From Bacteroidales bacterium (GTDB taxonomy: Bacteria > Bacteroidota > Bacteroidia > Bacteroidales > UBA3824), in contig JAFXUC010000037.1 in NCBI GenBank assembly GCA_017535325.1, positions 1-39,101 on the forward strand: 39,101 bases of DNA. Reading direction: 5' to 3'. Made by a program: the position numbers and the translations under genes. Below the pieces are notes generated by a model that worked only from the letters and a program-made list of their open reading frames with translations, did not search any database and had not been told where the DNA came from. Below are positions 8,209 to 17,147 of the stretch, piece after piece (positions within the stretch are counted from its first letter, which is position 1; each line of letters opens with the position of its first letter).

Positions 8209-10512
8209 ATGGAAAATTTAGACTTTGCGGATGTCAAATTATTGAAGGAGAGTGTAGAAAGTAAATTTGGCAGGAGGGTTTTGTACGCCAAAGATTGTGG
8301 TGAGTTGTCGCAGGTTGTGTTTGAAAAGACGGGCTGTAAGGTTAGCGAAACCACTATTAAGAGGTTGTGGAATCTTGTAAACTCCGCTTTTAATCCTTCA
8401 AAATACACATTAAATTCCTTGGCTAATTATCTTAATTTTAAGGATTTTGATGATTTTATTTTTCATAAAGATGATTATAAAAAAAATGCCAAAAACCTTT
8501 TGATTTGGACGCAGTTGAAAGTTTCGGCTGACAAGATTTCTCGCAATACGGTTTCGTATCTTAAAAACCGCAGCGGTATCAGTTTTGAAAAAACCGTAAA
8601 AAGAGAATTTTTTAAGCCGGTGCTCAAAGAGTTTTTGGCGGCTGAGGAAAACGTATATGCTCTTGTCGCTCCTGACGGAATGGGAAAAACCACGACCGTT
8701 TTGCATTATGTTGACGAGTTTTTGGAAACTGACAAAACTTCAAACGATGTTTTGTGGTTTTTCAACTGTTCTTCCGACAGTCCGCTTAACGTGTTGAACG
8801 ACAATCTGAAAGACGTTCTTTCTGCGTTTCTCGGCTTGGGCGGTAAGATGAGTTACAAGGAATATTTTGAAACAAAACCCGCAGCCTTGAACGGTCGTTT
8901 GATTCTTGTTTTGGACGATGTGTCTTCTGTTGAAGTTCTTGATTCAGTGCTTAGTATAACGGCTCTTTACAAAGACGTTAAATATTTCAAAACCGTCATT
9001 ACAATCACGCCTTCTGTTTGGCTGAAAGTTTGTCAGTCTGTTACGGAAAGCAACCGCTGCTGTTGGTTTAAGGCGGATTGGAATTTGAATACAACGGCTT
9101 ATGCAAACATACCGCTGCTAACTTATGATGAGGCTATAAGCGTTTTGAAAAATTGTGACGCGCTTACTATTTTGAATTTGGAATATTTGGTAAACTTCTG
9201 TATAAAAGGCAGTTTTAGGATTCCTTCGAGTTTGGAACTTTTGATAAAGTCATCTAAAAAGAATCTTACTCAAACCGATGTGTTCGATATTTATACGCAG
9301 TCTTATATCAGTGATTATAGGTGCAAACGCTTTGTTGATTTTTTCCTTTTCACCACAAATTACGGTTTTGACACGCCGAAGACCGACAAAGGAAGGTTGA
9401 CAAAACTTATTGATGAATACGGAAAGGAGTTTCTTATGCTTGTTTCCGCCGGTATTTTGTCGGAAGAGGAGGAAGTAGGAGAGTTCGGACAAAAACGCTC
9501 AATCGTAAAATTCACTTACGAGGAGTTTTTTGACTATCATCTTTCCAATTACTGGCGCAGCGAGTTCGGCATTTCCGAAAGTCTGTTTTTGGAGGTTTCG
9601 TCTTTTTATGAGGAAAACCCCGCTATGAAAGCCAAACTTTTCTCATGGTTTATCCGTTACGCTTTTGACGAGGGCAGGGTTGACATTTTGCAGAAAATGT
9701 TCCGTATAATCGACATGTACGTAAAAGTCCCGGAGGACAAATTCACCCTGAAAAGCCTGTATTGCCGTCTTGTAAAGTCTTATCCTGAAATCAGCGGCAA
9801 TCTTTTGCTCTCTGAGGCGGAAAGTGCTTTTTATCTGAAAGAATACGTCGATTTGGATTTCCTGAGCGGTTTTGTCTTAAAGTATCTTGACGGATATTTT
9901 GACAGGGCACAAAAAGGCGGCGACAAACTTTTAGCGTTGTGTTTCAAGATGTTGGAGGCGTTTTTGAGGTGCGACAAGGCTGAGGTTGCGCTTTTGTATT
10001 CCCATATCGAGGATCTTGATTTTGAGGTTGAAGACGGTTTTCAGTATATGCTTTTCATTTCTTGCGAACTGTTGTTCAATTATTCGTGCCACTCCCGTGT
10101 TGACAGCAAGTTGATGAAAGATGTTTCGGACTTTGCGGTTGTTTATTATGCTCAAAAGCGCAAGTTTATGCGTGTTGAGTATATTCTGCTTGACTTTTTG
10201 ATTTTGACGGGCTGCTATTCGGTTGTAAAGGATATGTCCGAAAAAATATCATTTTTGACCCCGATGCACCGCCTTCAATACGCCTACGCGCTGTTGAAAC
10301 AGAAAAATACAAGCAAAGCCACTGAAATATACACTGAAAACATCAATTCGTTTTTTGACAACATTCCGCAAAATTCGTTCTATTACGTCATGCTGAAATG
10401 TTGCAGGATTTCATACTGTTTTACCAAAAACAAGAATTTCAAAAAACTCGGCGAGTTTTTCTCTCAGCAGACCGGAGCGCAGTATTACACTGACGTTTTT
10501 GAAAAAATGTAA
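8209..10512 (+). CDS. P-loop (STAND/NACHT-like) ATPase with HTH-like N-terminal domain
   Basis: The 767-residue protein starts with a compact helical domain (1-88) of the pattern KFG...C..LS...F..TG..VS.TTIKRLW....PS..TLN.LA.YL.F..F..F. I know this as a Bacteroidetes N-terminal module resembling a helix-turn-helix. An ATPase core follows with Walker A APDGMGKTT (154-162) and Walker B LILVLDD (231-237). A long helical C-terminus (about 390-767) looks like a repeat scaffold. This sensor-switch-scaffold order resembles STAND regulators, which can be transcription regulators or defence proteins; the sequence does not decide which. It sits alone between housekeeping-type genes and ends 3 bases from the convergent lipoprotein gene. 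Confidence 0.7.
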   Translation: MENLDFADVKLLKESVESKFGRRVLYAKDCGELSQVVFEKTGCKVSETTIKRLWNLVNSAFNPSKYTLNSLANYLNFKDFDDFIFHKDDYKKNAKNLLIWTQLKVSADKISRNTVSYLKNRSGISFEKTVKREFFKPVLKEFLAAEENVYALVAPDGMGKTTTVLHYVDEFLETDKTSNDVLWFFNCSSDSPLNVLNDNLKDVLSAFLGLGGKMSYKEYFETKPAALNGRLILVLDDVSSVEVLDSVLSITALYKDVKYFKTVITITPSVWLKVCQSVTESNRCCWFKADWNLNTTAYANIPLLTYDEAISVLKNCDALTILNLEYLVNFCIKGSFRIPSSLELLIKSSKKNLTQTDVFDIYTQSYISDYRCKRFVDFFLFTTNYGFDTPKTDKGRLTKLIDEYGKEFLMLVSAGILSEEEEVGEFGQKRSIVKFTYEEFFDYHLSNYWRSEFGISESLFLEVSSFYEENPAMKAKLFSWFIRYAFDEGRVDILQKMFRIIDMYVKVPEDKFTLKSLYCRLVKSYPEISGNLLLSEAESAFYLKEYVDLDFLSGFVLKYLDGYFDRAQKGGDKLLALCFKMLEAFLRCDKAEVALLYSHIEDLDFEVEDGFQYMLFISCELLFNYSCHSRVDSKLMKDVSDFAVVYYAQKRKFMRVEYILLDFLILTGCYSVVKDMSEKISFLTPMHRLQYAYALLKQKNTSKATEIYTENINSFFDNIPQNSFYYVMLKCCRISYCFTKNKNFKKLGEFFSQQTGAQYYTDVFEKM

Positions 10513-10515
10513 AAC

Positions 10516-13296
10516 TTACTCTATGTGGTAATTATACAAAAAGTTTTCGTTGCTGCCGGTCAGAACGCTGAATTTGTCTTTGTTGTCAAGTTTTGAAATC
10601 GAAAACTCCGTCGTGCCGTTCAGGGGAAAACCTTTGCAGAGTTTTCCTTTGGAGTCGTAGAGATAGATTTTGTTTTCTCCGGCGCACACCACGCCTATTT
10701 TTGTGCCTGACGGAAAGTTGAAAATCAGCGGTTTTGACGTGATTTTGGAGTCAAGAATGCAACTGAAAACAGTTTCTCCGGCACTGTTGTAGACTTCCAA
10801 AAGTTTGTCGTCGGTAAAGATGTATTCGTTTTTCCTGTCCTGGTCTATGTCCGATGCCACAAAACAGTGGTTTGCAGAATAGTGTTTGGCTTTTATTCCG
10901 CTTCTGCAACTGCCGTCCATTCTTATGCGCTTTATCTCTCCCGAAGAGCCTGTCGTAACAAAATACGGATATTCTTCACCGTTTTCCTGCTCGGCATAGA
11001 AGAGCGAGTTTTTGGACTTCGGAAAATTGTCCGTAACGTTGATTCTTACTTCGCCCCTGCGGTTTAGAATGTAGGTTTTCAGGTTGTCGGCAAACACTAA
11101 ATACTCCATCGTGTTGATGTTGAAATATTGTACGGGCGTAATGATGTTGTCGTTGGTCTGAAACGGCGTCCATGCGTCAAGTTTTTTGCCGTCTTTGGTG
11201 TAGACGTAGAGTTTACGGTCGCAGCACGGCGCAAAAATGCGGTAGTTTCCGTTGTTTTCATAGTCAAAAACCGATATGTCTGCCGAGAGCGGAGCGGGCA
11301 GTTTTACGGGGAAATTTTCTATGTAGTCGCCTTTTTGACTGATTAGGTGCAGAAAGTTTTCCGTCGCAAAAAGGTACTGGACGTTTCCGTTTCCGTAATA
11401 GTCGATTGCCGTTACTTCGCCTCTGAGGGGTTCCGCCAACTGTTTTTTGTTCATCTGCGACCTTTTGCCGTCCTTGTCAAAAAGGTATATTTTCAGGGTT
11501 TCGTCCTGAATGAAAATCATTTTTTCGCCTGTTTTGTCGTTCTTTAACACCTGAGGTTTTACTCTTACTGCCGAGTCTATTGGCGTAATCCACGATACGG
11601 CTCTTTCTGAGTCGAAACGGTCGGTGTATTCCAGCGCAAAGGTTGTCAGCACCCTTGATTTGCTGTCGGTTTTGCCGTATTGAAGCGAGAAGTTTCTGAA
11701 AGGGGTCAGCCTTGCTTTCTCGTTTCTGCACTGTGCGGCATTCTGCGGCGACAAATACGACATTATTTTTTCAAAAGAGTATGTGATGTCGGTATAGAAC
11801 GAGACGTTGCTTTCCGAGACGGTCAGGTCTTTGAAATTTTCGTAATTGACGTTTTTGATGAGGGTTTTGCCGTTTTCTATCGCGTTGATGTATTCTCTTA
11901 TTGCGGCTGTGTTTTTAGCGAAAACTATTGCGCCGTTAAAAATCACAAAATATTCGTATTCTCCCGAAAACAGACTGCCGAAATACAGCGGAATGAGTTT
12001 TTTCATAAACGGACACGGGCATACGTAATATTTTCTGCCTTTTACAGATACAAGTTCAGTTATGCTTTTGGAATAGTCTTTGTTCTGTTTGCGGCAGTAT
12101 TCTTTCAGCAGTCCGGTAAAAAACTGGGACGCTGCATCGTCGTCGTCCAATTCTGCTATGGCGTAAGTGTCCGTGCCTCTGCCTGCCAAGGCGTAGTTGC
12201 AGGTAAATTCTGTTACGCGGTTTGTAAACAGTTTGTATATTTCGTCCCTGAGTTTTATTTTGTATGCTTTTTCAAAAGCGTTTTCAAAGTTGTTTAACTG
12301 GGCGTACTGGGTTCTTGCTTTCAAGAAGTTGATGTATTTGTCCTTGAATGTCTGCATGTCAGAAATTCCCGCCGAAGAATAGTTGACGGTTTTTGAAGGC
12401 AGGTATTTTAAGAAGTCGTTGTCGGTTTCTGTCTGACCCTCAAAAACGCTGAGATATTCCATGTCGTTTTTGCCGTAGGCTGTATATCCGTTGCACATTA
12501 TGTGTTTTTGACCGATTTTTATGTCGAGGACCGACCTGTCTGCAAAATTTGCGATTCCGGACGAATAGTTTTGCGGATTGAGTTCGCTTTTGAAAATCTC
12601 GTTCAGGCTTTTGTAGTTGACAATCAGACTTGCATACGAGTCTTTGCCGGCGGGAGCGAGAAGAGTTTTAAGCGTTTTGCCGCCGTCGGTTATTTTGCTG
12701 CCGTTGTTGATGTGGCGGACTGAGGCCTGCACTTGCGATTTGGAATGGGAAATCACAAAAAATCCTTTCAGGTATGCAAAAGCGGCAATTTCCTTGTCAT
12801 CCTGAGTGGTTACAACGTATATTGTTATGTTGTCGTATTTCGGGGTAAGTAATTTAAATTTTTTGTTTTTGGCGTTTTTGATTATTGCATTCGCCAAGTC
12901 GTTTGCCTCTTTCTTTGAAATTTCAAAGCCTGCGAGTACCGAAACTTTGTCTTTTCCGTGTTTGTGAAAAGATACGGCTATCTCTTTTTTGTGCAAAATG
13001 CTGCTTATTACGGGAGTGCGTCTGATAACGGAGTCAACGGTTTTCATAATGCAATCGGCCTCCGTCATGTATTTGAGACGGCGGAACTCCTGCCATATAA
13101 CGCTGTTTTTGTTGAGGGTCAGCATAAGGCCTTCGATGTCGTATATTTTGACAACCGCGCCGGCGTCGGTCGGTATTGTGCGCAGTACGCCCAACTCTGA
13201 CTCTTCGTCTTCCAACCAACTGCCGCAACCGCCGCATAATACAACCCCTAAAAAAAACAATATTGCAAAAAGAGATATTCTTGTTCTCTTTAACAT
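10516..13296 (-). CDS. Large lipoprotein with C-terminal beta-propeller-like repeats
   Basis: The product has 926 residues. The N-terminus is a lipoprotein signal with a probable lipidated Cys24 (LCGGC context, an imperfect lipobox). Residues about 35-560 resemble the DUF3352-type lipoprotein region (VLRTIPTDAGAVVKI), though I am not certain of the family. Residues about 590-926 contain repeated strands of the type 'IYLFDKDGKR', 'LYVYTKDGKK', 'TYILNRRGEV', 'LEVYNSAGE' and 'IYLYDSKGK', as expected for a WD40/PQQ-like propeller. Function is unknown; a surface or periplasmic sensing or binding role is a guess. It begins 29 bases after the MscS-like gene on the same strand and is probably co-transcribed with it. 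Confidence 0.7.
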   Translation of the reverse strand: MLKRTRISLFAILFFLGVVLCGGCGSWLEDEESELGVLRTIPTDAGAVVKIYDIEGLMLTLNKNSVIWQEFRRLKYMTEADCIMKTVDSVIRRTPVISSILHKKEIAVSFHKHGKDKVSVLAGFEISKKEANDLANAIIKNAKNKKFKLLTPKYDNITIYVVTTQDDKEIAAFAYLKGFFVISHSKSQVQASVRHINNGSKITDGGKTLKTLLAPAGKDSYASLIVNYKSLNEIFKSELNPQNYSSGIANFADRSVLDIKIGQKHIMCNGYTAYGKNDMEYLSVFEGQTETDNDFLKYLPSKTVNYSSAGISDMQTFKDKYINFLKARTQYAQLNNFENAFEKAYKIKLRDEIYKLFTNRVTEFTCNYALAGRGTDTYAIAELDDDDAASQFFTGLLKEYCRKQNKDYSKSITELVSVKGRKYYVCPCPFMKKLIPLYFGSLFSGEYEYFVIFNGAIVFAKNTAAIREYINAIENGKTLIKNVNYENFKDLTVSESNVSFYTDITYSFEKIMSYLSPQNAAQCRNEKARLTPFRNFSLQYGKTDSKSRVLTTFALEYTDRFDSERAVSWITPIDSAVRVKPQVLKNDKTGEKMIFIQDETLKIYLFDKDGKRSQMNKKQLAEPLRGEVTAIDYYGNGNVQYLFATENFLHLISQKGDYIENFPVKLPAPLSADISVFDYENNGNYRIFAPCCDRKLYVYTKDGKKLDAWTPFQTNDNIITPVQYFNINTMEYLVFADNLKTYILNRRGEVRINVTDNFPKSKNSLFYAEQENGEEYPYFVTTGSSGEIKRIRMDGSCRSGIKAKHYSANHCFVASDIDQDRKNEYIFTDDKLLEVYNSAGETVFSCILDSKITSKPLIFNFPSGTKIGVVCAGENKIYLYDSKGKLCKGFPLNGTTEFSISKLDNKDKFSVLTGSNENFLYNYHIE

Positions 13297-13325
13297 TTTA
13301 TCCTTGTACGTTTCCTGATTTTTTG

Positions 13326-14987
13326 TTATTTTGTGATTACCTTTTGATAATCTTCCGTTTTTGTAAATTGAAATGTCCTTAGTCTGAACTCTTTTATGAT
13401 GGAGAACAAATGCTCAAAAAATTCCGACTGAACGATTTCAAAACTTGCCCATTCCGTTATTTTTGTAAAGGCGTATACTTCGAGCGGGATTCCTGTTGCG
13501 GTCTGTTGCATCTGCCGCACCATCAGGTGTCCGTTTTCTACGAAAGTGCCGTCTTTTTTAACAAAACGCTGCGGATATACCCAGTCTTTGATTTCGTTGT
13601 TGATGTACATGTCCTTGCGTCTGAAATGGAACGGGTAATAAGTTCCTGAGTCTTTTGAATCCTCTTCAAGGAAAACTCTGTCAAGAAGTTCTCTTCTTTT
13701 GGTTTCGTCCATTTTGGCATAATTACGGCTGTAATTCAGGTCTGAGTTTTTCTGCACAAATTTTCTGAAATCGTTTATCCTCCATTTTCCTTTTGTTTCA
13801 GTCAGGTATTCGTTTGCCGTAAGAGAGCCGTGGATTCTTGTAAATTCGTCTTTGTCAACATAATAAACCTGTCTGATGTTGCCGCGTTCGTCGGTTTCGG
13901 TAACGGGTTTGTATTTGACGAACTCCTGAAAATTGGCGCGGATATAAAATTCGATGTACTTTCTGAAAAGTTCGAGGTTTGAGATTTCGCGTTTTTCAAA
14001 ATCTGTTACCGTATCGTCGTAATTTTCAGAGGCTTTCATGCGGCTGTTGATGTATTCCGTCCAGCGGGGAAGGCATTTGAATTTTTCGTTCAGTTTTTCG
14101 AGTAATTCAGGACCTGCCACCTCTACGCTGTCTGCGTCAATCATAATCGTGCGCATCATACGGCGGGCTTTCATTTCCTGCATGTTGGAAAAATTGATAA
14201 ACGACTCGTTCATCAGAGCCGCCGTCGGAACGGTGGAAACCGAGTTGTCGAAGTTTCTGACTTTTACGGTGTTGAGGGTTATGTCTACCACGTTTCCGTC
14301 GATGTTTCGGTTTGTGATTCTAATCCAGTCGTTCATTTTTACCATGTTGAGACTTGACAGTTGCACCGAGGCCACAAAGCCCGAAAGCGAATCCTTGAAA
14401 ACCAACATCAAAACCGCCGACATCGCACCTAAACCGCCGATTATTTTCAGCAGATCCTGACCTGTCAAAACGGCAATCATCATAAGGCCGCCGATTACGC
14501 CGACTATTATTTTAGCGACCTGTTTGTAGCCCTGTGTCGAGAATTTTCTGTGCTGTTCTTCCAAAATCTGGTCTACGATAGACTGTATGCAGTCTATTGC
14601 CCTCATAAGAATCAACATTCCCGAAAATACGTTCCATGTAAAGCACCATGTTCTGATTCTGTCCACCCATTCCGGGTCGGAAATGGCAAACTGTATCAGA
14701 TAATAAATGTAGATTGCCGGAAAAATCTGGCTGAGCGGCTCCACGACTTTGAATCTTACGAGTTCGTCGTCGTATTTGTTGTCGGTTTTCATAACGATTT
14801 TGTGAACCGCCTCTACGATTATCCATTTTGCTATCACCCAACTTAATGCGCTGACACAGAGTATCAGAATCATGTTGATGATGTTTTTGAATGTTTCAGC
14901 GGTTTCATAACTCAAATTCCAGCCTGTGAAGAGGTTGATGAGGTATTCCGACAAATCGCTGAACAGGTCTATTAAAAAATCCGTCAT
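13326..14987 (-). CDS. MscS-family mechanosensitive ion channel (YbdG-like)
   Basis: I take the ATG at 14985-14987 (MTDFLIDLFSD), giving 553 residues; codons further upstream in the frame would overlap the promoter. There are several N-terminal membrane helices (about 35-190). The MscS pore and beta domain follow, with the signature running from GGLGAMSAVLMLVFKDSLSG through NDWIRI and VVDITLNTVKVRNFDNSVSTVP (about 193-270). A long soluble C-terminus comes after. It is larger than E. coli MscS and closer in build to YbdG. Such channels release solutes under hypo-osmotic shock. It leads a probable two-gene operon with the downstream lipoprotein and is divergent from the dihydrouridine synthase. 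Confidence 0.88.
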   Translation of the reverse strand: MTDFLIDLFSDLSEYLINLFTGWNLSYETAETFKNIINMILILCVSALSWVIAKWIIVEAVHKIVMKTDNKYDDELVRFKVVEPLSQIFPAIYIYYLIQFAISDPEWVDRIRTWCFTWNVFSGMLILMRAIDCIQSIVDQILEEQHRKFSTQGYKQVAKIIVGVIGGLMMIAVLTGQDLLKIIGGLGAMSAVLMLVFKDSLSGFVASVQLSSLNMVKMNDWIRITNRNIDGNVVDITLNTVKVRNFDNSVSTVPTAALMNESFINFSNMQEMKARRMMRTIMIDADSVEVAGPELLEKLNEKFKCLPRWTEYINSRMKASENYDDTVTDFEKREISNLELFRKYIEFYIRANFQEFVKYKPVTETDERGNIRQVYYVDKDEFTRIHGSLTANEYLTETKGKWRINDFRKFVQKNSDLNYSRNYAKMDETKRRELLDRVFLEEDSKDSGTYYPFHFRRKDMYINNEIKDWVYPQRFVKKDGTFVENGHLMVRQMQQTATGIPLEVYAFTKITEWASFEIVQSEFFEHLFSIIKEFRLRTFQFTKTEDYQKVITK

Positions 14988-15010
14988 ATTTTTATAAATT
15001 TTCAGTTGCT

Positions 15011-15042
15011 GCAAAAATAAAAATTTGATTTCGGATTTCAAA
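15011..15042 (-). promoter_or_regulatory. Promoter of the MscS-like gene
   Basis: On the minus strand TTTG (15039-15042), a 19-base spacer and TATTTTTGC (15011-15019) match the -33/-7 consensus perfectly, 23 bases before the chosen ATG. Confidence 0.7.
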
Positions 15043-15090
15043 AAAAAAATCTCATCTTTGCAAAAAATTAAAGAACTTTTATAAAGACAG

Positions 15091-16071
15091 ATGTTTAAAA
15101 TTGGTAATATAGAAATCGACCGTTATCCGTTGATACTTGCGCCTATGGAAGACGTAACGGACGTGTCTTTCCGTTATATCTGCAAGCAGTTTGGCGCGGA
15201 TTTGATGTATACCGAATTTATTGCGAGCGAGGCACTTGTCAGAAATATCGACAAAACCGTAAAAAAAATGCACTTGGAGGATTATGAGCGTCCTGTCGGC
15301 ATTCAGATTTACGGACACGACCCTCTTCACATGGTTCAGGCGGCTTTGCTTGCGAAAGAGGCGAAGCCCGATTTGATAGACATCAACTGCGGCTGTCCTG
15401 TCAAGAAAATTGCGACACGCGGCGACGGTGCGGGGCTTTTGCAAAACGTACCTCTGATGCTCGAAATCGTGGAAAAAATCGTGAAAGCCGTTCCTGATAT
15501 TCCTGTTACAGTCAAGACCCGTCTCGGCTGGGACGACGACAGCAAAATCATCGTTGATTTGGCAGAAAGGCTTCAAGACTGCGGCATTAAGGCTTTGGCG
15601 ATTCACGGCAGAACGCGTATGCAGTTGTATAAAGGCGAGGCTGACTGGACACTCATCGGCAAAGTAAAAAACAATCCGCGGATGAAAATTCCGATTATCG
15701 GCAACGGCGATGTTGACTCTCCTGAAAAAGCCAGGCAAATGATTGACAATTACGGTGTTGACGGCATTATGATAGGCCGCGCGGCTGTCGGCTGTCCGTG
15801 GATTTTTAAGACTGTGCGTCAGTATCTTGACACCGGCGTTTTGCCCGGCGAGCCTTCTGTCAGCGAAAGGGTTGCGCTTGCAAAACTTCAACTTACAAAA
15901 TCAATGGAATGGAAGGGCGAAAAGCGCGGAATTTTGGAAATGCGCCGTCATTATTCGCAGTATTTCAAGGCGTTGCCCGATTTCAAAAATTACAGAATGA
16001 GGCTTGTAACTGAAATGAATACTGACGAAATTTTCAGAGTTTTGGACGAAATAAACGAAAAATACGGTTAG
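15091..16071 (+). CDS. dusB: tRNA-dihydrouridine synthase (DusB-like)
   Basis: The 326-residue flavoprotein reduces uridine to dihydrouridine in the tRNA D-loop. The start LILAPMEDVTDVSFR (14-28), the catalytic cysteine in INCGCPVKKI (Cys102), VKTRLGWDD, the HGRTR motif, IGNGDV and IGRAAVGCPW are all present in the usual order for an FMN TIM-barrel Dus enzyme, and the length is normal. The DusB assignment over other Dus types rests on overall resemblance. The symbol is less certain than the function. A weak -7 box (CATCTTTGC, 15053-15061) lies upstream, and a hairpin terminator follows at 16111. Confidence 0.93.
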   Translation: MFKIGNIEIDRYPLILAPMEDVTDVSFRYICKQFGADLMYTEFIASEALVRNIDKTVKKMHLEDYERPVGIQIYGHDPLHMVQAALLAKEAKPDLIDINCGCPVKKIATRGDGAGLLQNVPLMLEIVEKIVKAVPDIPVTVKTRLGWDDDSKIIVDLAERLQDCGIKALAIHGRTRMQLYKGEADWTLIGKVKNNPRMKIPIIGNGDVDSPEKARQMIDNYGVDGIMIGRAAVGCPWIFKTVRQYLDTGVLPGEPSVSERVALAKLQLTKSMEWKGEKRGILEMRRHYSQYFKALPDFKNYRMRLVTEMNTDEIFRVLDEINEKYG

Positions 16072-16110
16072 ATTTTAATATTTTTTAATAAATCATATTT
16101 ATAAAGCATA

Positions 16111-16157
16111 TACGCGGCAAAAAGTTATAAAAAAATATAATTTTTTGCCGTATTTTT
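16111..16157 (+). terminator. Hairpin terminator after the dihydrouridine synthase
   Basis: CGGCAAAAA (16115-16123) and TTTTTGCCG (16142-16150) form a 9-bp stem around an AT-rich loop, followed by TATTTTTTAT. It lies about 40 bases after the stop codon. Confidence 0.6.
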
Positions 16158-16198
16158 TATGTTTTTTTACTTACTAAATACAAAAAGGTCTTGAAAAA

Positions 16199-16231
16199 TT
16201 TGGAGTCTATGTTTTGTTAATTTAACTTTGC
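16199..16231 (+). promoter_or_regulatory. Promoter of the interrupted lysozyme gene
   Basis: TTTG (16199-16202), a 20-base spacer and TAACTTTGC (16223-16231) match the consensus. The ATG lies about 120 bases downstream at 16353, so the leader is unusually long for this window. A well-kept promoter in front of a broken gene suggests either recent breakage or readthrough. Confidence 0.65.
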
Positions 16232-16352
16232 GTAAAGAATAAGAAAATGTACTTTTTATAATGTAATGTTTGCTTATTGGATTTTTCAATTGATTATAAA
16301 TCGATAAAAATTTATAATTAACTGAATTAAGAACATTAAAAAAGCAGACATT

Positions 16353-16955
16353 ATGAAAAAGTTATTATTGAACATTGCCTTTTTGTTTTTAGGCGTTTTA
16401 AATTCAAGCAGCGTGAGTGCGCCCGTACCTGTTATAGTGCAGTCTCCGCCTTGAAATTATGAAGCCGAGGAAGAAACAGAAACTTTCTTGGAGGCTGAAA
16501 AAAATGCCGCTTTGTATGAAAAGACGATTGCTTTTATCAAAAAGCACGAGGGTTTTGCCGGCGGAAAGCCGTATCATTGTGTTGCCGGATATTTGACAAT
16601 CGGTTACGGACACGTTATAAAGCCGCATGAGAGGTTTGACGGAAGAATTTCCAGGGCTCAGGCGGATTTGTTGCTCAGAAAAGATTTCAACAAATGTATC
16701 GCCTTGGCGGAAAAACATTCTGAAAATCTTTCTTACAACCGTCTTTTGGCTGTTGCGCATTTCATTTATGCAAAAGGTATCGGAAGGTATTTGCGCAGCG
16801 GGCTGAAAAAGAAAATCGACAGCAACGAAGACCCTGAAACCGAGTTTCTTAAATGGTGTAAATACCATACTCCCGAAGGAAAAGTCGTTAACAGCAAATA
16901 CAGTTTGAAAATACGTAAATGGGAAATATCTATGTTTAAGGGTGTGTTAAAATAA
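16353..16955 (+). pseudogene. Secreted lysozyme (GH24-like) with one in-frame TGA after the signal peptide
   Basis: An ATG at 16353 opens a clear signal peptide (MKKLLLNIAFLFLGVLNSSS, cleavage probably near VSA). Ten codons past the predicted cleavage site the frame meets a single TGA (16452-16454). It then continues open, in the same frame, to 16955. The downstream part is a GH24-type muramidase with HEGF (catalytic Glu, codon 66), Cys76, Thr82 in LTIGYGH, and the usual RAQADLLLRKDF helix. The E-x9-C-x5-T spacing is one residue longer than in lambdoid endolysins. No ATG lies between the TGA and the domain; the first alternative start is a TTG at 16488, which would lack a signal peptide. No phage genes are nearby. 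A nonsense mutation (for example from TGG or CGA) is the simplest reading. Confidence 0.75.
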
Positions 16956-16992
16956 AAAGAGATTGCTTTTTTCTTAGCAATCTCTTTTTTTG
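16954..16992. terminator. Bidirectional terminator between the lysozyme and tRNA-Phe
   Basis: GAGATTGC (16959-16966) and GCAATCTC (16977-16984) form an 8-bp stem with a T-rich loop, extended by A-run/T-run pairing. It has a T-run on both strands, so it can end both the lysozyme transcript (plus) and the tRNA-Phe transcript (minus). Confidence 0.8.
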
Positions 16993-17068
<76 letters not shown>

Positions 17069-17096
17069 ATCAAATAAAATGTCTAATTTTAACGGT

Positions 17097-17105
17097 GCAA
17101 AGGTA
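17097..17105 (-). promoter_or_regulatory. -7 box of tRNA-Phe
   Basis: On the minus strand this reads TACCTTTGC, a perfect -7 element, 28 bases before the mature tRNA 5' end. The -33 region is only T-rich. Confidence 0.55.
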
Positions 17106-17147
17106 GCGTTTATTTTTTAGATAAAAAAATTTTTTTGAACTTTTTTT

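Noticed and set aside
15079..15891. 270-codon minus-strand reading frame opposite the dihydrouridine synthase
   Set aside because: It is a shadow frame with an Asn/His/Arg-rich unnatural composition and no family resemblance. The same applies to long antisense frames at 6216-6980, 11680-12297, 19693-20445 and 22016-22639.
16452..16454. TGA read as tryptophan or selenocysteine in the lysozyme
   Set aside because: Other genes here end in TGA (for example the ATPase at 1467-1469), no SECIS-like structure is evident, and the lysozyme fold needs no residue at that linker position.
16353..16955. Lysozyme as part of a prophage
   Set aside because: It has a signal peptide and its own chromosomal-type promoter, and no holin, structural or integrase genes are nearby.
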